This document shows positions 34,947 to 45,059 of a stretch of 64,000 nt of DNA, piece by piece (position 1 is the stretch's first letter; each line of letters opens with the position of its first letter). The notes below the pieces were generated by a model. It saw only the letters and a list, made by a program, of their open reading frames with translations. It was not told where the DNA came from and did no database searches. Both the position numbers and the translations under genes were made by a program. The stretch lies in NCBI RefSeq assembly GCF_900113325.1, contig NZ_FOOY01000003.1, forward strand, positions 186,001-250,000, written 5' to 3'. The stretch comes from Sporolactobacillus nakayamae. GTDB taxonomy: Bacteria > Bacillota > Bacilli > Bacillales > Sporolactobacillaceae.

Positions 34947-35432
34947 ATGATACCTAAAGGCACAGTATTTGATTCAAATGAAATTTTCATTCTCATTATC
35001 GGGGCGCTGGCCTATTTGGTTATGTTTCTTTTACCAAAGTATTTTTCCAAGCAGCAGACCATCACGATGCTTCTGATCGGCAATTATATCAGTACTTTTT
35101 TTGACAACACCGTGTGCATTAATCCGTTCAACTATTATAATATCAATGATACGCCATACACTGATTTCTGGGATCTGCTTTCTTGTGTCATGTTCAGTCC
35201 CTTCGGGTATTTTTTCGTTTATTTATACGCGATCATTAAAAAAAATCGAACAACTTATTTTTTCTATATCTCGATGTGGTCGCTGATCGCTGTAGTTGCC
35301 GAAGCTTTAGCTTGGCGTGTTGGTGTTTATCATTATAAAAATGGTTATCAGCTTTTTTTCTCGTTGCCGATTTACATCATTGTTCTTACCGTGACAATGA
35401 TCTATTATCAATTCTTCATTCAAAAAAGATGA
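34947..35432 (+). CDS. CBO0543-like small membrane protein, second copy
   Basis: 161 residues, about five hydrophobic segments. It has the TFFDNTVCINPFNYYNINDTPYTDFWD segment between helices 2 and 3 and AEALAWRVGVYHYKNG before the last helix, the most recognisable CBO0543-type motifs. AAAAGGAGT precedes the ATG. Co-transcribed with the first copy. Function unknown. It converges on parC with only a few bases between stops. Confidence 0.65.
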   Translation: MIPKGTVFDSNEIFILIIGALAYLVMFLLPKYFSKQQTITMLLIGNYISTFFDNTVCINPFNYYNINDTPYTDFWDLLSCVMFSPFGYFFVYLYAIIKKNRTTYFFYISMWSLIAVVAEALAWRVGVYHYKNGYQLFFSLPIYIIVLTVTMIYYQFFIQKR

Positions 35433-35435
35433 GTG

Positions 35436-37880
35436 TCATGCACGTTCATTTTCTTGTTTTACATCGATCCAAATGTCCGTTACGGTGCCGTCATCGTCTT
35501 GATCTAAAACAAACGAACCGTTATTGTAGCGATCGGATGCACGAATGTCTGAAGCTTGTACGACTACGATCTTGCCCTTATCAGTGCTGATTGATATCCG
35601 GTCATTTGGATCAACCAGTGTAAATCCAGCAATATGATGTGGTCGCGCCTTTAGTTCGCGCACTATTTGAACGCCGCGTCTTGGTCGCCCGGTCCTGTCA
35701 ATCTGACCGTCCACAGCCATTTTTTTAACAGCTCCTCGATCAGTCACAATCAGCAAATGACGTTTGGAAGTGTGGTCGTATGCGACAGCACCGGCTAAAG
35801 TATCGCCATCCTTTAATTGCACTGCTTTAACACCGGCTGCTCTCATACCGACCTCGCCCGCTTCTTCCTCAGAAAATCGTAATCCATAACCCATATGTGT
35901 TGCCAGTACTAGATCATAAGAACCATTTGTCGCCATAGCGGCAAGGCAGGAATCATCTTTTTTCAACTTCAAGGCGGTCAACGGTTTTGAACGTCTTTGT
36001 GCTTTATATTCACTCAATTTCGTTCGTTTTACCATACCAAGCTTGGTGAAAAATGTCATATACAAATTCGTGTGATCAAAGTCTTTGACTGGAACTGCGG
36101 ATATAATTCCTTCATCAGAGTCAATTGGAACTAAGCTCGCAATGTGTTGTCCAAGCTCCTTCCAACGTCGATCTAGGATCTCATGGACAGGAAGGTAAAC
36201 ATACCGACCTTTATCTGTAAACACGAGCAAGGTGTCTGTTGTATTCATCTGTTGTTGGAAGAACGCGTGATCCGTATCTTTCATCGCCACAGCATCATCA
36301 CCGCTCGCAGAATAAGAACGCAAACTGGATCGCTTTATATAGCCATGTTTTGTCAGAGACACCATGACTTCTTCGGAAGCAACCATGACCTCAAGATCAA
36401 TTTTAATTTCTTCAATTTCCGCTTCGATCGTTGTCCTTCTTGCATCTGCATACTTTTTTCGTACTTCAACCAGTTCTTTTTTGATTACAGCAATTAATTT
36501 TTTACCGGAATTGAGGATGCCCTGCAGTTTGGCGATCAGCTGATCAAGTTGATGTTCCTCTTCTTGAAGTGTCACGATGTCCGTGTTAGTTAAGCGATAC
36601 AATTGTAAATTCACAATAGCTTCTGCCTGTGCTTCGGTAAATCCAAATGAGTCTGACAGGTTCTGCTTTGCGTTCTTTTTGTCCTTTGAACTGCGAATGA
36701 CACGAATAACTTCATCAAGAATAGAGATTGCCTTAATCAGACCGCGTACGATGTGCTGACGATCAATGCTTTTCTGTAACTCGAACTGAGAGCGCCTGGT
36801 GATTACCTCTTTTTGGTGCTTGATGTATGCTTCAAGAATTTCTTTGAGTCCGAGTTGACGCGGTGCTTTGTGATCAATTGCGACCATATTGAAGTTATAA
36901 GAAATTTGCAGATCGGTATTTTTAAAGTAATAGTTAAGAATGCCATTTGGATCAGCGTCTTTTTTCAGTTCGATAACAACACGCATACCGCTTCGATCTG
37001 TTTCATCTCTAACCTCCGCCACTCCTTCAACCTTGTGGTCAAGTCGAAGCTCATCCATCTTTTTCACTAGCATTGCCTTATTAACTTCATAAGGTAATTC
37101 CATAATGATGATTTGTTTTCGTCCGGTGCGAAGGGTATCAATTTTTGTACGCGCGCGAAGAACGATTTTACCCTTTCCTGTCCTGTACGCCTTCTTAATG
37201 CCATCTAGACCTTGCAGGATCCCGCCCGTTGGGAAATCCGGCCCTTTGACGAATGTCATCAAGTCGTCGACCGTTGCATCAGGATTCTCCATCAGCATGA
37301 TCGTTGCGTCAATAATTTCAGATAGGCAATGCGGCGGAATTTCAGTTGCGTAACCAGCAGATATTCCGGTTGACCCATTTACGAGCAAATTCGGAAACTT
37401 TGATGGAAAAACTGTTGGTTCTTCAGTTGTATCATCAAAATTAAGCACATAATCAACTGTCTTAGCGTCAATATCGCGAAGCAGTTCGGCGGATATTTTA
37501 GAAAGTCTCGCTTCTGTGTAACGCATTGCTGCAGGTGGATCTCCATCAAGGCTGCCGTTGTTTCCGTGCATTTCAATCAGCGGCATGCGTACTTTCCAAT
37601 CTTGACTCATACGAACCATTGCTTCATAAACGGATGAGTCCCCATGCGGATGGTAATTACCAATTACATTACCGACTGTTTTTGCTGACTTGCGAAATGG
37701 TTTATCATTTGTATTGCCATCGCGGAGCATTGCATATAGAATACGGCGCTGTACCGGTTTCAAACCATCACGAACATCAGGAAGCGCACGCTCTTGAATA
37801 ATGTATTTGCTATAAATGCCGAATCGGTCGCCCATAACTTCTTCGAGCGTCCGATTCAGTAATTTTTCTCTATTTGCCAC
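35436..37880 (-). CDS. parC: DNA topoisomerase IV subunit A
   Basis: Breakage-reunion subunit that decatenates sister chromosomes, 814 residues. The catalytic tyrosine is Tyr121 in [11 protein letters not shown]. The quinolone region reads [12 protein letters not shown] with Ser82 and Glu86, the susceptible-type residues (equivalent to Ser80 and Glu84 of S. aureus GrlA). The C-terminal domain carries the beta-pinwheel repeats. It starts 2 bp after parE, forming the usual operon. Identified as ParC rather than GyrA by the ParE partner and the [18 protein letters not shown] start. Confidence 0.96.
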   Translation of the reverse strand: MANREKLLNRTLEEVMGDRFGIYSKYIIQERALPDVRDGLKPVQRRILYAMLRDGNTNDKPFRKSAKTVGNVIGNYHPHGDSSVYEAMVRMSQDWKVRMPLIEMHGNNGSLDGDPPAAMRYTEARLSKISAELLRDIDAKTVDYVLNFDDTTEEPTVFPSKFPNLLVNGSTGISAGYATEIPPHCLSEIIDATIMLMENPDATVDDLMTFVKGPDFPTGGILQGLDGIKKAYRTGKGKIVLRARTKIDTLRTGRKQIIIMELPYEVNKAMLVKKMDELRLDHKVEGVAEVRDETDRSGMRVVIELKKDADPNGILNYYFKNTDLQISYNFNMVAIDHKAPRQLGLKEILEAYIKHQKEVITRRSQFELQKSIDRQHIVRGLIKAISILDEVIRVIRSSKDKKNAKQNLSDSFGFTEAQAEAIVNLQLYRLTNTDIVTLQEEEHQLDQLIAKLQGILNSGKKLIAVIKKELVEVRKKYADARRTTIEAEIEEIKIDLEVMVASEEVMVSLTKHGYIKRSSLRSYSASGDDAVAMKDTDHAFFQQQMNTTDTLLVFTDKGRYVYLPVHEILDRRWKELGQHIASLVPIDSDEGIISAVPVKDFDHTNLYMTFFTKLGMVKRTKLSEYKAQRRSKPLTALKLKKDDSCLAAMATNGSYDLVLATHMGYGLRFSEEEAGEVGMRAAGVKAVQLKDGDTLAGAVAYDHTSKRHLLIVTDRGAVKKMAVDGQIDRTGRPRRGVQIVRELKARPHHIAGFTLVDPNDRISISTDKGKIVVVQASDIRASDRYNNGSFVLDQDDDGTVTDIWIDVKQENERA

Positions 37881-37882
37881 AG

Positions 37883-39841
37883 TTATTTCACACCTTTCAC
37901 AGCGGTCAATCCTTCGCTTTCGTCTTCATCAAGGCCGAAAGCTACATGCGATTCAATCCATTTACGCCTTGGTTCCACTTTGTCACCCATAAGTGTGGTC
38001 ACCCTGCGCTCAGCATAGGCTTGATCCTCAATACGTACTTGAATCAAGGTTCTCGATTCTGGGTTCATTGTTGTCTCCCACAGCTGATCAGCGTTCATTT
38101 CGCCTAAGCCTTTGTAACGCTGAATGGTATAGCCCCTACCAATCTTCTGAATCGCTTCTTTAAGTCCGTTATCGTCCCATGCGTATTCAAGCGTTTCCTT
38201 TTTGCCGACGCCTTTGCTTACTTTATAGAGTGGAGGAAGAGCGATGTACACTTTTCCAGCGTCAATAAGTGGTCGCATGTAACGATAGAAGAACGTAAGT
38301 AATAGTACTTGAATATGTGCACCGTCGTTATCAGCATCGGTCATAATGATGATTTTATCGTAATTGCTGTCTTTAATGGAAAAATCCGCGCCAACACCGG
38401 CACCGATCGCATAAATAATGGTATTGATTTCTTCATTTTTCATAATTTCTTCGAGACGAGCTTTCTGCGTGTTAATGACCTTGCCTCGGAGTGGCAAAAC
38501 CGCTTGAAACTTACGGTCACGACCTTGTTTTGCCGAACCGCCCGCCGAATCACCCTCGACCAAATACAGCTCGTTTCGATCCGCATTTTTTGAAGATGCA
38601 GGGGTCAATTTACCGCTGAGTACTGATTCTTTTCGCTTTGATTTTTTACCGTTTCTGGCATCTTCTCTTGCTTTGCGTGCTGCGAGACGAGCTTGGCGTG
38701 CACGCATTGCTTTTCGAATCAACATTTCGCTTGTTTGTGGATTTTCCTCAAGAAAATAGGCCAGTTGTTCGGATACAACCGTGTCCACTGCGGAACGTGC
38801 TTCATTGGTCCCCAATTTTTCCTTGGTTTGACCTTCGAACTGAAGTAAATGCTCCGGCACTCGAATGGAAACAATACCCATGAATCCTTCACGTATATCG
38901 CTGCCGTCTAAATTCTTCTCTTTTTCCTTCAGAATTCCTGATTTGCGCGCGTAATCATTAAACACACGAGTCAAAGCGGTCCTAAAGCCTGATTCATGAG
39001 TGCCTCCGTCCTTGGTGCGCACATTATTCACGAAAGAAATCAGACTTTCTGAGTAGGCATCGTTAAATTGAAAAGCAACATCTACTTCCATCTCGTTCGC
39101 CGTGCCTTCAAAAGCCACAACCGGATGCAGAACATCTTTGTCCTCATTCAGATAAGCGACGAATTCTTTAATTCCTTCCTCATAATGAAAGACTTCTTCA
39201 CGATCACTTCGTTCATCTGTCAGCACAATTTTCATTCCTTTTTGCAGAAATGCAGATTCGCGAAGTCGTTCACTGAGAATGTCAAATTGATAAGTCGTTG
39301 TACTGAAAATGGTCGGATCCGGTTTAAAATGAATCAAGGATCCTTTTCCACGTGTTGTACCGATCTGTTCTAAGGTTGTGGCCGGATGTCCTCCGTTTTC
39401 AAAGCGCTGTTGGAATACCTTCCCATCACGAAAAATAGTCACTTCAAGCCATTCGGAAAGTGCATTCACAACAGAAGAACCAACGCCGTGCAGTCCGCCG
39501 CTCGTTTTGTAGCCGCCGCTCTGACCGAACTTACCGCCTGCATGAAGGACAGTGAAGATTACTTCAACGGTCGGTTTTCCGGTACGGTGCATTCCTGTAG
39601 GCATCCCGCGTCCGAAGTCGCGAACGCTGATGCTGCCGTCTTTATGAATGCGTACAAGAATTTCATTGCCATATCCGGCCAGTGCTTCGTCAACAGCATT
39701 ATCAACGATTTCATAGACGAGATGATGAAGTCCTCTTGAATCCGTTGAACCAATATACATGCCCGGACGTTTGCGTACGGCTTCCAATCCTTCGAGTATT
39801 TGTATGGTGTCATCATCATAAGACGATACTTGTCTTGCCAA
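37883..39841 (-). CDS. parE: DNA topoisomerase IV subunit B
   Basis: ATPase subunit of topoisomerase IV, 653 residues. GHKL ATPase motifs: [13 protein letters not shown] near 45, [10 protein letters not shown] near 80, [14 protein letters not shown] near 115. Toprim: [15 protein letters not shown] near 420 and TDADNDGAH near 500, then [14 protein letters not shown] chose TTG at 39841, giving [11 protein letters not shown], which lines up with the B. subtilis start and has AAAGGGG upstream; ATGs at 39871 and 39862 lie in frame before it. First gene of parE-parC. Confidence 0.96.
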   Translation of the reverse strand: MARQVSSYDDDTIQILEGLEAVRKRPGMYIGSTDSRGLHHLVYEIVDNAVDEALAGYGNEILVRIHKDGSISVRDFGRGMPTGMHRTGKPTVEVIFTVLHAGGKFGQSGGYKTSGGLHGVGSSVVNALSEWLEVTIFRDGKVFQQRFENGGHPATTLEQIGTTRGKGSLIHFKPDPTIFSTTTYQFDILSERLRESAFLQKGMKIVLTDERSDREEVFHYEEGIKEFVAYLNEDKDVLHPVVAFEGTANEMEVDVAFQFNDAYSESLISFVNNVRTKDGGTHESGFRTALTRVFNDYARKSGILKEKEKNLDGSDIREGFMGIVSIRVPEHLLQFEGQTKEKLGTNEARSAVDTVVSEQLAYFLEENPQTSEMLIRKAMRARQARLAARKAREDARNGKKSKRKESVLSGKLTPASSKNADRNELYLVEGDSAGGSAKQGRDRKFQAVLPLRGKVINTQKARLEEIMKNEEINTIIYAIGAGVGADFSIKDSNYDKIIIMTDADNDGAHIQVLLLTFFYRYMRPLIDAGKVYIALPPLYKVSKGVGKKETLEYAWDDNGLKEAIQKIGRGYTIQRYKGLGEMNADQLWETTMNPESRTLIQVRIEDQAYAERRVTTLMGDKVEPRRKWIESHVAFGLDEDESEGLTAVKGVK

Positions 39842-39946
39842 ATAAAGAACCCCTTTCTTCATCCCGTTCATAGAACAAACGGGATTTATCCCGATCCAAC
39901 AGTTAAGGTCAGGCCTTTTCTTTGCTGTTTCTTTGAATTTTACAAA

Positions 39947-41458
39947 TTACAACCGATAAATGTCACTATATTTTTCAGACAAATAGTTCAGCAGATAATC
40001 AGGATTCGGTCCTTCTCCAGTCGTATCTTTAAGTAGTTCAAGTGGTTTTTTCAAACTTCCGAACTGGTGTATATGTTTACTGAGCCAATTTGTGACAATT
40101 TTTAGATTGCCAGAGCGTACATGCTCATCAAAATCTGGAATATCCTTTGTCATTGTCTGCCTGAATTGAGCCGCGTAAACATACCCGAGCGCATAAGATG
40201 GAAAATAGCCAAAGTCTCCGCCCGGCCAATGAATATCCTGAAGCACGCCTTCGCGATCATTTGCCGGGGTAATGCCGAGATACTCATTCATTTTTTCATT
40301 CCAGACGCCCGGCAGATCTTTTACCTGCAGATCACCATTGAATAGTGCCTTCTCAATATCATAGCGTACCATAATATGGAGCGGATAGGTTAATTCGTCG
40401 GCTAAGGTTCGGATGAAAGATGGATGAGAAACATTGATTGCTCGATAAAAATCATCGAGTGCTACATCGTCAAACTGACCGTTAGCATAATGCTTTAATT
40501 TATCGTAATGACACGTCCAAAACGATTTGCTTCGCCCGATGAAGTTCTCGAAAAATAGCGATTGTGATTCATGGATGCCCATGGATGTGCCTTCACAGAG
40601 CGGTGTACCAACAAGCTCCCGTGAAATATGCTGTTCGTAGAGAGCATGACCGCCTTCGTGAATTGTCCCCAAAACAGTGGAGATAAAATCTAGTTCCTGA
40701 TAATTAGTTGTTACACGCACATCGCCTGGATTAAGTGTAATTTCAAATGGGTGTTCGGTTTCATCAAGGCGTCCCGCTTCAAAATCATAGCCGATTTCCT
40801 TAAGCAGATTGAGACAAAGTTCTTTTTGTTTCTCCACTGGAAATGGGATTGAAAGAAATGACCGATCCGGCTGAGCATGTGAAGATGTGACCGATTCAAC
40901 AAGAGGAATTAACCCCTTGCGAAGTTTTCCAAAGACATGGTCAATGGTTTCAGCGGTTAATCCTGGTTCGTACTGATCAAGTAAAGCGTCATATTTATTT
41001 GTTTTGACGCCCCAATAGTCAATAAAATTGCGTTTGAATGCCACTATTTTCTCAAGGTATGGCCTAAGCAGTTCAAAGTCGCTCTTTGCCTTTGCTTCCT
41101 GCCATACACTTTGCGCTTCTGATTGAAGAATAACATACGCTTTATTCTCTTCGGGAGGAATAGTCACGTATTGATCATACATTTTTTTAGATATCTCAAT
41201 CATTTTTTTCGTAATAAGGCTTAGTTGGTCTTGCACTGAAGTATCGGTAAGCGCGTCTATGTATCCTTTCATTTCTTTGGATGTCGAACGCTTAAAAACC
41301 TCATCAGAGAGTGTGCCGACAACCTCCGAACGTTGCTTGATCCCTTTTTTAGGTGCGCCAGTCCTCATATCCCACTCTGCAAGTGCGATCGATTCGTTAA
41401 AATCCATGATTTTCTTTACATAATGATTATATGAATCCACGATATCAGAAATAGCCAT
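39947..41458 (-). CDS. ypwA: M32 family metallocarboxypeptidase (YpwA)
   Basis: Zinc carboxypeptidase of the Taq-carboxypeptidase family, about 503 residues. Zinc motif HEGGHALYEQ near 260 (HExxH-type), with the downstream glutamate in GIHESQSLFFENFIGRS. AEWDMRTGAP near the N-terminus is typical of M32. The ATG at 41458 follows AAGGAGCG; the in-frame start at 41506 has none. It stands between parE and the RlmL-like gene on the same strand. Confidence 0.93.
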   Translation of the reverse strand: MAISDIVDSYNHYVKKIMDFNESIALAEWDMRTGAPKKGIKQRSEVVGTLSDEVFKRSTSKEMKGYIDALTDTSVQDQLSLITKKMIEISKKMYDQYVTIPPEENKAYVILQSEAQSVWQEAKAKSDFELLRPYLEKIVAFKRNFIDYWGVKTNKYDALLDQYEPGLTAETIDHVFGKLRKGLIPLVESVTSSHAQPDRSFLSIPFPVEKQKELCLNLLKEIGYDFEAGRLDETEHPFEITLNPGDVRVTTNYQELDFISTVLGTIHEGGHALYEQHISRELVGTPLCEGTSMGIHESQSLFFENFIGRSKSFWTCHYDKLKHYANGQFDDVALDDFYRAINVSHPSFIRTLADELTYPLHIMVRYDIEKALFNGDLQVKDLPGVWNEKMNEYLGITPANDREGVLQDIHWPGGDFGYFPSYALGYVYAAQFRQTMTKDIPDFDEHVRSGNLKIVTNWLSKHIHQFGSLKKPLELLKDTTGEGPNPDYLLNYLSEKYSDIYRL

Positions 41459-41639
41459 TGAAAACGCTCCTTCTACGATAGTAAATGCCGGATGTCCTTG
41501 TCTCATTCTTCTTTCTCTTTATCAATCATAATGTCCTTCTTTCTTTGTGAAGAACGTTAACTTAAAAAGCATCTTTTTTGCCTTCTAAAATCGAAGTGTC
41601 GTTATTTTATACAATAAGAAAATATATAGTTTTAAGGAT

Positions 41640-41786
41640 TATAGTATAAATGGCCCGGCAAACTTCGAAGCCACCACATCCTGCGGCAGTGCGTCCTCCT
41701 GCGGATCACCGGACACTAGGCTGCCCATGGCCTTCGCTACGGCGGCTTCGCATAAAAAAGGCTTGGCGAAGCCAAGTTTTCTAGAA
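41640..41786 (-). repeat. GC-rich intergenic repeat element
   Basis: Immediately after the TAG stop of the methyltransferase the minus strand begins TCTAGAAAACTTGG, followed by nested hairpins (GGCTTCGC/GCGAAGCC and CTTGGCTTCGCCAAG) and GATCCGCAGGAGGACGCACT. It resembles, from memory, an intergenic repeat family in many Bacillaceae. Its first bases match the element at 42990 (TAGAAAACTTG). The open frame across it is not a gene. Confidence 0.5.
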
Positions 41787-42923
41787 CTAATCAATGTGTT
41801 TCTTTCCAAAGTACTGGAAATAATCAGTGCGAATCCGACCATTATACAACTTTCTTTTCTTACTTGCCGGTCGTCCAAAATAGGTCTCAAATTGTTCAAA
41901 GGATGAAATGAAGTACAAAGACCACGATTTGTATGTTTTGTACAAGTTGCCTAAATCCTTACAAATTGCTTGGATTTGCTGCTCGTCACCCATACGTTCC
42001 CCATACGGTGGATTTCCAATCATACATCCGTTTTCATCTTTTGTTGTAAAATCAGCAACCTGCATCTGTTTGAATGTAATCAGGCCGCCAAATCCAGCCT
42101 CGAGTGCATTATGTTCGGATAATTCAACCATTTTATGATCTATATCGCTGCCCAGAATCATTAACGGTTGATCATAGTTTGCCTTATTTTCCGCCTCATC
42201 GCGTGCATTCGCCCAATTTTCTTTACCAATCACCGGCCATGATTCGGAGACAAATCCCCTGTTAAACCCAGGAGCAATATTTTGTCCGATCATTGCGGCT
42301 TCAATGGGCAGGGTTCCGGATCCGCAGAATGGATCGACAAAGGGACGATCAGGAGTCCAGCGGCTTAATAAAATCATCGCACTCGCCAAGGTCTCTTTGA
42401 GCGGCGCCAAATTATGAAGCCGCCTGTACCCGCGTTTATGCAAGCCTTCGCCCGATGTATCGATGGACAGAGTGGCCCAGTCCTTTTCAATAGCGACCTG
42501 AATCTTAAACATCGGTCCGTCTTCCTGAAACCATTCTTGGTGATAATGCGTCTTTAACGACTCAACAATCGCTTTTTTTACAATAGCTTGGCAATCTGGA
42601 ACACTGTGCAGTAATGATTTATGTGATTTACCTGTCACAGGGAACAAGGCGTTCTCCGGCAGAAAATCCGCCCATGGCAAGGCCTTCGTTTGTTCAAAAA
42701 GTTCATCGAAGGTAGTGGCCTTAAAGCAGCCGATTTGGAGTCTTAAGCGATCCGCTGTCCGCAGCCAAAGATTACAGCGGCAGATATCCCTCGCCCCCCC
42801 TGAAAACAAAATCCTACCGTTTTCCACTTTCAAGTCATCATAGCCTAAATTTTTCAGTTCCCTTGCAGCAATCGCTTCAAGGCCCATCGCTGTCGTCGCG
42901 ATCAGCGTCCATTTATCTGTCAT
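41787..42923 (-). CDS. THUMP-domain RNA guanine-N2 methyltransferase (RlmL/YpsC-like)
   Basis: 378 residues. THUMP RNA-binding domain (about 40-160), then a methyltransferase domain with SAM motif PFVDPFCGSGTLPIEAAMI near 190, LGSDIDHKMVELS near 245 and the N6/N2-type catalytic motif GNPPYGERM near 302. It resembles B. subtilis YpsC and the N-terminal half of E. coli RlmL, which modifies 23S rRNA. AGAAGGGA precedes the ATG. It is upstream of ypwA and downstream of rnpB, as in Bacillus. Confidence 0.92.
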   Translation of the reverse strand: MTDKWTLIATTAMGLEAIAARELKNLGYDDLKVENGRILFSGGARDICRCNLWLRTADRLRLQIGCFKATTFDELFEQTKALPWADFLPENALFPVTGKSHKSLLHSVPDCQAIVKKAIVESLKTHYHQEWFQEDGPMFKIQVAIEKDWATLSIDTSGEGLHKRGYRRLHNLAPLKETLASAMILLSRWTPDRPFVDPFCGSGTLPIEAAMIGQNIAPGFNRGFVSESWPVIGKENWANARDEAENKANYDQPLMILGSDIDHKMVELSEHNALEAGFGGLITFKQMQVADFTTKDENGCMIGNPPYGERMGDEQQIQAICKDLGNLYKTYKSWSLYFISSFEQFETYFGRPASKKRKLYNGRIRTDYFQYFGKKHID

Positions 42924-42987
42924 CTATTTGTTCCCTTCTTGGTATTCCCTGCTTTTATATACACTAAGATTAGCGGAAGCTAACAAT

Positions 42988-43040
42988 TTTTTATTAGAAA
43001 ACTTGCCGATTGGCAAGCCTCTGGCGCAGACAGAGGCCTA
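42988..43040. repeat. Palindromic intergenic repeat
   Basis: TAGAAAACTTGCC then GGCAAG gives a tight hairpin (about 43001-43016), followed by a GCCTCTG/CAGAGGC hairpin (about 43017-43038). The start shares TAGAAAACTTG with the minus strand of the element at 41640-41786, so it is a related repeat family member. Confidence 0.5.
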
Positions 43041-43081
43041 GTTGAACTTACACTCGTTTCCTTTAAATTTTTTCTATACTT

Positions 43082-43350
43082 TACTTTCTTATCCGTGTTA
43101 GAAAAACCTGGCACAGCCCGATCCTTGGCTGTCATTCTGCACGCGGCTTTGATCCATCAACCTTGAACTTGAACGACACTTCAGCTGCTCGCTTGCCACG
43201 GGCGATCCGGGAGCCTCCTCATACATGCTCTTATCTGCGGGGTCTCCCCTGGCTCGCTGGTTCCGCAGGCGTCTCGCGCTTTCGTGTCTAGATATATTTT
43301 CTGGCTCAGCATGCTCAAGATCTTATACTTTCTTATCAGTGTAACAAAAA
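43082..43350 (-). repeat. Repeat element flanked by 25-bp direct repeats next to rnpB
   Basis: TACTTTCTTATC-led copies at 43082-43106 and 43326-43350 agree at 22 of 25 positions. Between them lies about 220 bp of GC-richer DNA. On its minus strand this contains CGAGACGCCTGCGG, GAGACCCCGCAG and GAGGAGGCTC, the landmarks of a common Bacillaceae intergenic repeat. The structure looks like an insertion that duplicated the region beside the rnpB terminator, but ordinary duplication is also possible. Confidence 0.5.
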
Positions 43351-43372
43351 AAGCCCATACAGGGCTTTTTCT
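43346..43372 (-). terminator. rnpB terminator
   Basis: On the minus strand AAAAAGCCC and GGGCTTTTT arms (43348-43356 and 43362-43370), followed by T-rich sequence. Confidence 0.85.
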
Positions 43373-43383
43373 TCATTAATAAT

Positions 43384-43793
43384 ATGCATTATTTATGTTC
43401 TGTAAGCCATGTTCTGTACTTTCGCACTCAAGCGGAGCTGCATGCTCCTCGTACGAAAGCGGCAATCATCTATCTACAGAATCATCTGTCCCTTTTTCCG
43501 TTTGGTTCCTTCCAAAGGGTTCCTCTACCAAGTTTGAGTTTCCCGCTCGAGGGGTTTACCGCGTTCCACTTCTTTTGTTTCCAAAAGACATCGTCACTAT
43601 GGCACTTTACAGGATGGCAAGCCATATTCCCGTAGGAACACAGGCCTCTATCCCGCCGTTAGCCCAGATTACTCCAAGCTACCCTGGCTTATGACTTCGC
43701 CAGGCACGAACACTACGGTCATCACAGACCGTGCGAGCATGGACTTTCCTCTATATTCACAAGGAATACAGCGATCACCCGAACACAAACAAT
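43384..43793 (-). ncRNA. rnpB: RNase P RNA, bacterial type B
   Basis: Catalytic RNA that trims the 5' ends of tRNA precursors. The minus strand shows conserved blocks in order: GAGGAAAGTCCATGCTCGCA near 43755, GTAGTGTTCGTGCCTGGCGA, AGTGCCATAGTGACGA, GTGGAACGCGGTAAACCCCT, GTAGATAGATGATTGCCGC and the closing ACATGGCTTACAGAACAT. It follows the B. subtilis RNA closely in both sequence and length, including the type B features. A terminator follows at once. It lies between gpsB and the RlmL-like gene, the Bacillus arrangement. Ends are approximate. Confidence 0.96.
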
Positions 43794-43858
43794 GTCACAG
43801 CTACATATTATAGAGCACTTTAATAAAAGAAGCAACCCATATTTTTAATTAATTGATC

Positions 43859-44170
43859 TTATTCACCTAATTTGCTGCCGAATACATGTTTCTCAAGATT
43901 AGATAGACGTTTTAGAATATCGTAATTGGTTAAGCCTTGATTTTCAACAGGCTGCACGGATCGTTGCCCATCTTCATCCAACAATTGGCTTTTTAACCGT
44001 TTGTTTTCTTCGCGCAGGCGCACTATCTCCGCATGAAAAACATCATAGTCGCTGATCACTAGATCCAGAAATTGATCAACCTCATCTTGTTGGTAACCAT
44101 GAAACCCGGATTTAAACTCTTTATGAAGAATATCATTTTTAGTTAATCTAATCGTTTTCTGTTCTGTCAA
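43859..44170 (-). CDS. gpsB: Cell-division adaptor GpsB
   Basis: Small DivIVA-like membrane-associated coiled-coil protein that links PBP1 shuttling to the cell-division cycle, about 104 residues. The N-terminal [32 protein letters not shown] region is the membrane-binding GpsB/DivIVA motif, followed by a coiled coil and a C-terminal helix ([16 protein letters not shown]). I chose TTG at 44170 with GGAGTGG 7 bases before; the frame opens at 44185. It sits downstream of ypsA, as in Bacillus. PonA, its partner, is encoded in the same window. Confidence 0.95.
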   Translation of the reverse strand: MTEQKTIRLTKNDILHKEFKSGFHGYQQDEVDQFLDLVISDYDVFHAEIVRLREENKRLKSQLLDEDGQRSVQPVENQGLTNYDILKRLSNLEKHVFGSKLGE

Positions 44171-44317
44171 GTCGACCCACTCCAAACTAATGATCTCATC
44201 TTATTTTTTCAAATTTAGTCTATTGTGTCAATGGTTCATTCATGACGATTTTTTTCACTCAATCCGACAGGTAATAAAGTCCGTTGAAAAACGAACCAAC
44301 CGTTCCCTGAGGTGAGG

Positions 44318-44908
44318 TCAATCATCTCCACCCGTCCAGTACTCGGGATTTTGCTGCTGGAGCTCTTCAGAGGCAAGCTCCATGTCATAACGGTCGATTG
44401 TTTGGATGGGGTAAGCGGATTCATGAGCCTTCCGTTTTGCCGCTCCTAAGTAAAAATTGGGTGAACCCGGAGACTCCTCATCATAAACGATCAGCATGGC
44501 ATCTGTTTTCGCGACAAGAAAGTCATTCTTTTGACGAAGCTGTGATGGATTTTCGTAGGGACGATTACTGATAACACCCGTGTAATCAGCCTGTTCAATA
44601 ACGTGTACGTAAAGTTCCTTCTGCCAATCCTTATAATGCTCCTCTTGATTAAGAAAAGGCATGAGTACCGCAAGCTTGACGTTTATTTTATCATTGTCTC
44701 TTAGTTCGAGGCACACCTGTCCTGCCCAAAGTTCTACTCCGGTCTGACCGCTAATCACGAACCAGTCTGCGCCGTTTTCTGCATACTCGCGTATTTTTTT
44801 CTTCAATGCGTAACAAATAACCGGAATCCCGGGATGATCGTTTGAAAAAACACCTAACTCATGAGCTTTGTAACCAGTAACAAGAACAACTGATCCATCT
44901 TCATGCAT
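44318..44908 (-). CDS. ypsA: YpsA family protein (DUF1273, SLOG superfamily)
   Basis: About 196 residues. VLVTGYKAHELGVF, FVISGQTGVELWAG near 52, and the final LAS-DxYD segment are typical of YpsA, a SLOG-fold protein that affects septum placement in Bacillus and Staphylococcus. Its nucleotide ligand is not settled. Start at GTG 44911 or ATG 44908, both just after GGAGGGGG. Adjacent to gpsB on the same strand, as in Bacillus. Confidence 0.92.
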   Translation of the reverse strand: MHEDGSVVLVTGYKAHELGVFSNDHPGIPVICYALKKKIREYAENGADWFVISGQTGVELWAGQVCLELRDNDKINVKLAVLMPFLNQEEHYKDWQKELYVHVIEQADYTGVISNRPYENPSQLRQKNDFLVAKTDAMLIVYDEESPGSPNFYLGAAKRKAHESAYPIQTIDRYDMELASEELQQQNPEYWTGGDD

Positions 44909-45059
44909 CACATTCCCCCTCCTTTCAAAATAAGATGGTGATTACGTGGGGATCAAACGCATCGCTTGTTGTCGAATAATTGCCAATTGAACGTCTAAAG
45001 GGACGAGCGGTGACGATTTTAGGCGTTTTTTGCGCTTGCCCGGGTAATATCCTTATTTC

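Noticed and set aside
39861-39885. GTTCATAGAAC-type palindrome in the parE leader
   Set aside because: The half-sites are in the opposite order to the Bacillus LexA box (GAAC...GTTC), so only an 8-bp hairpin remains with no clear role.
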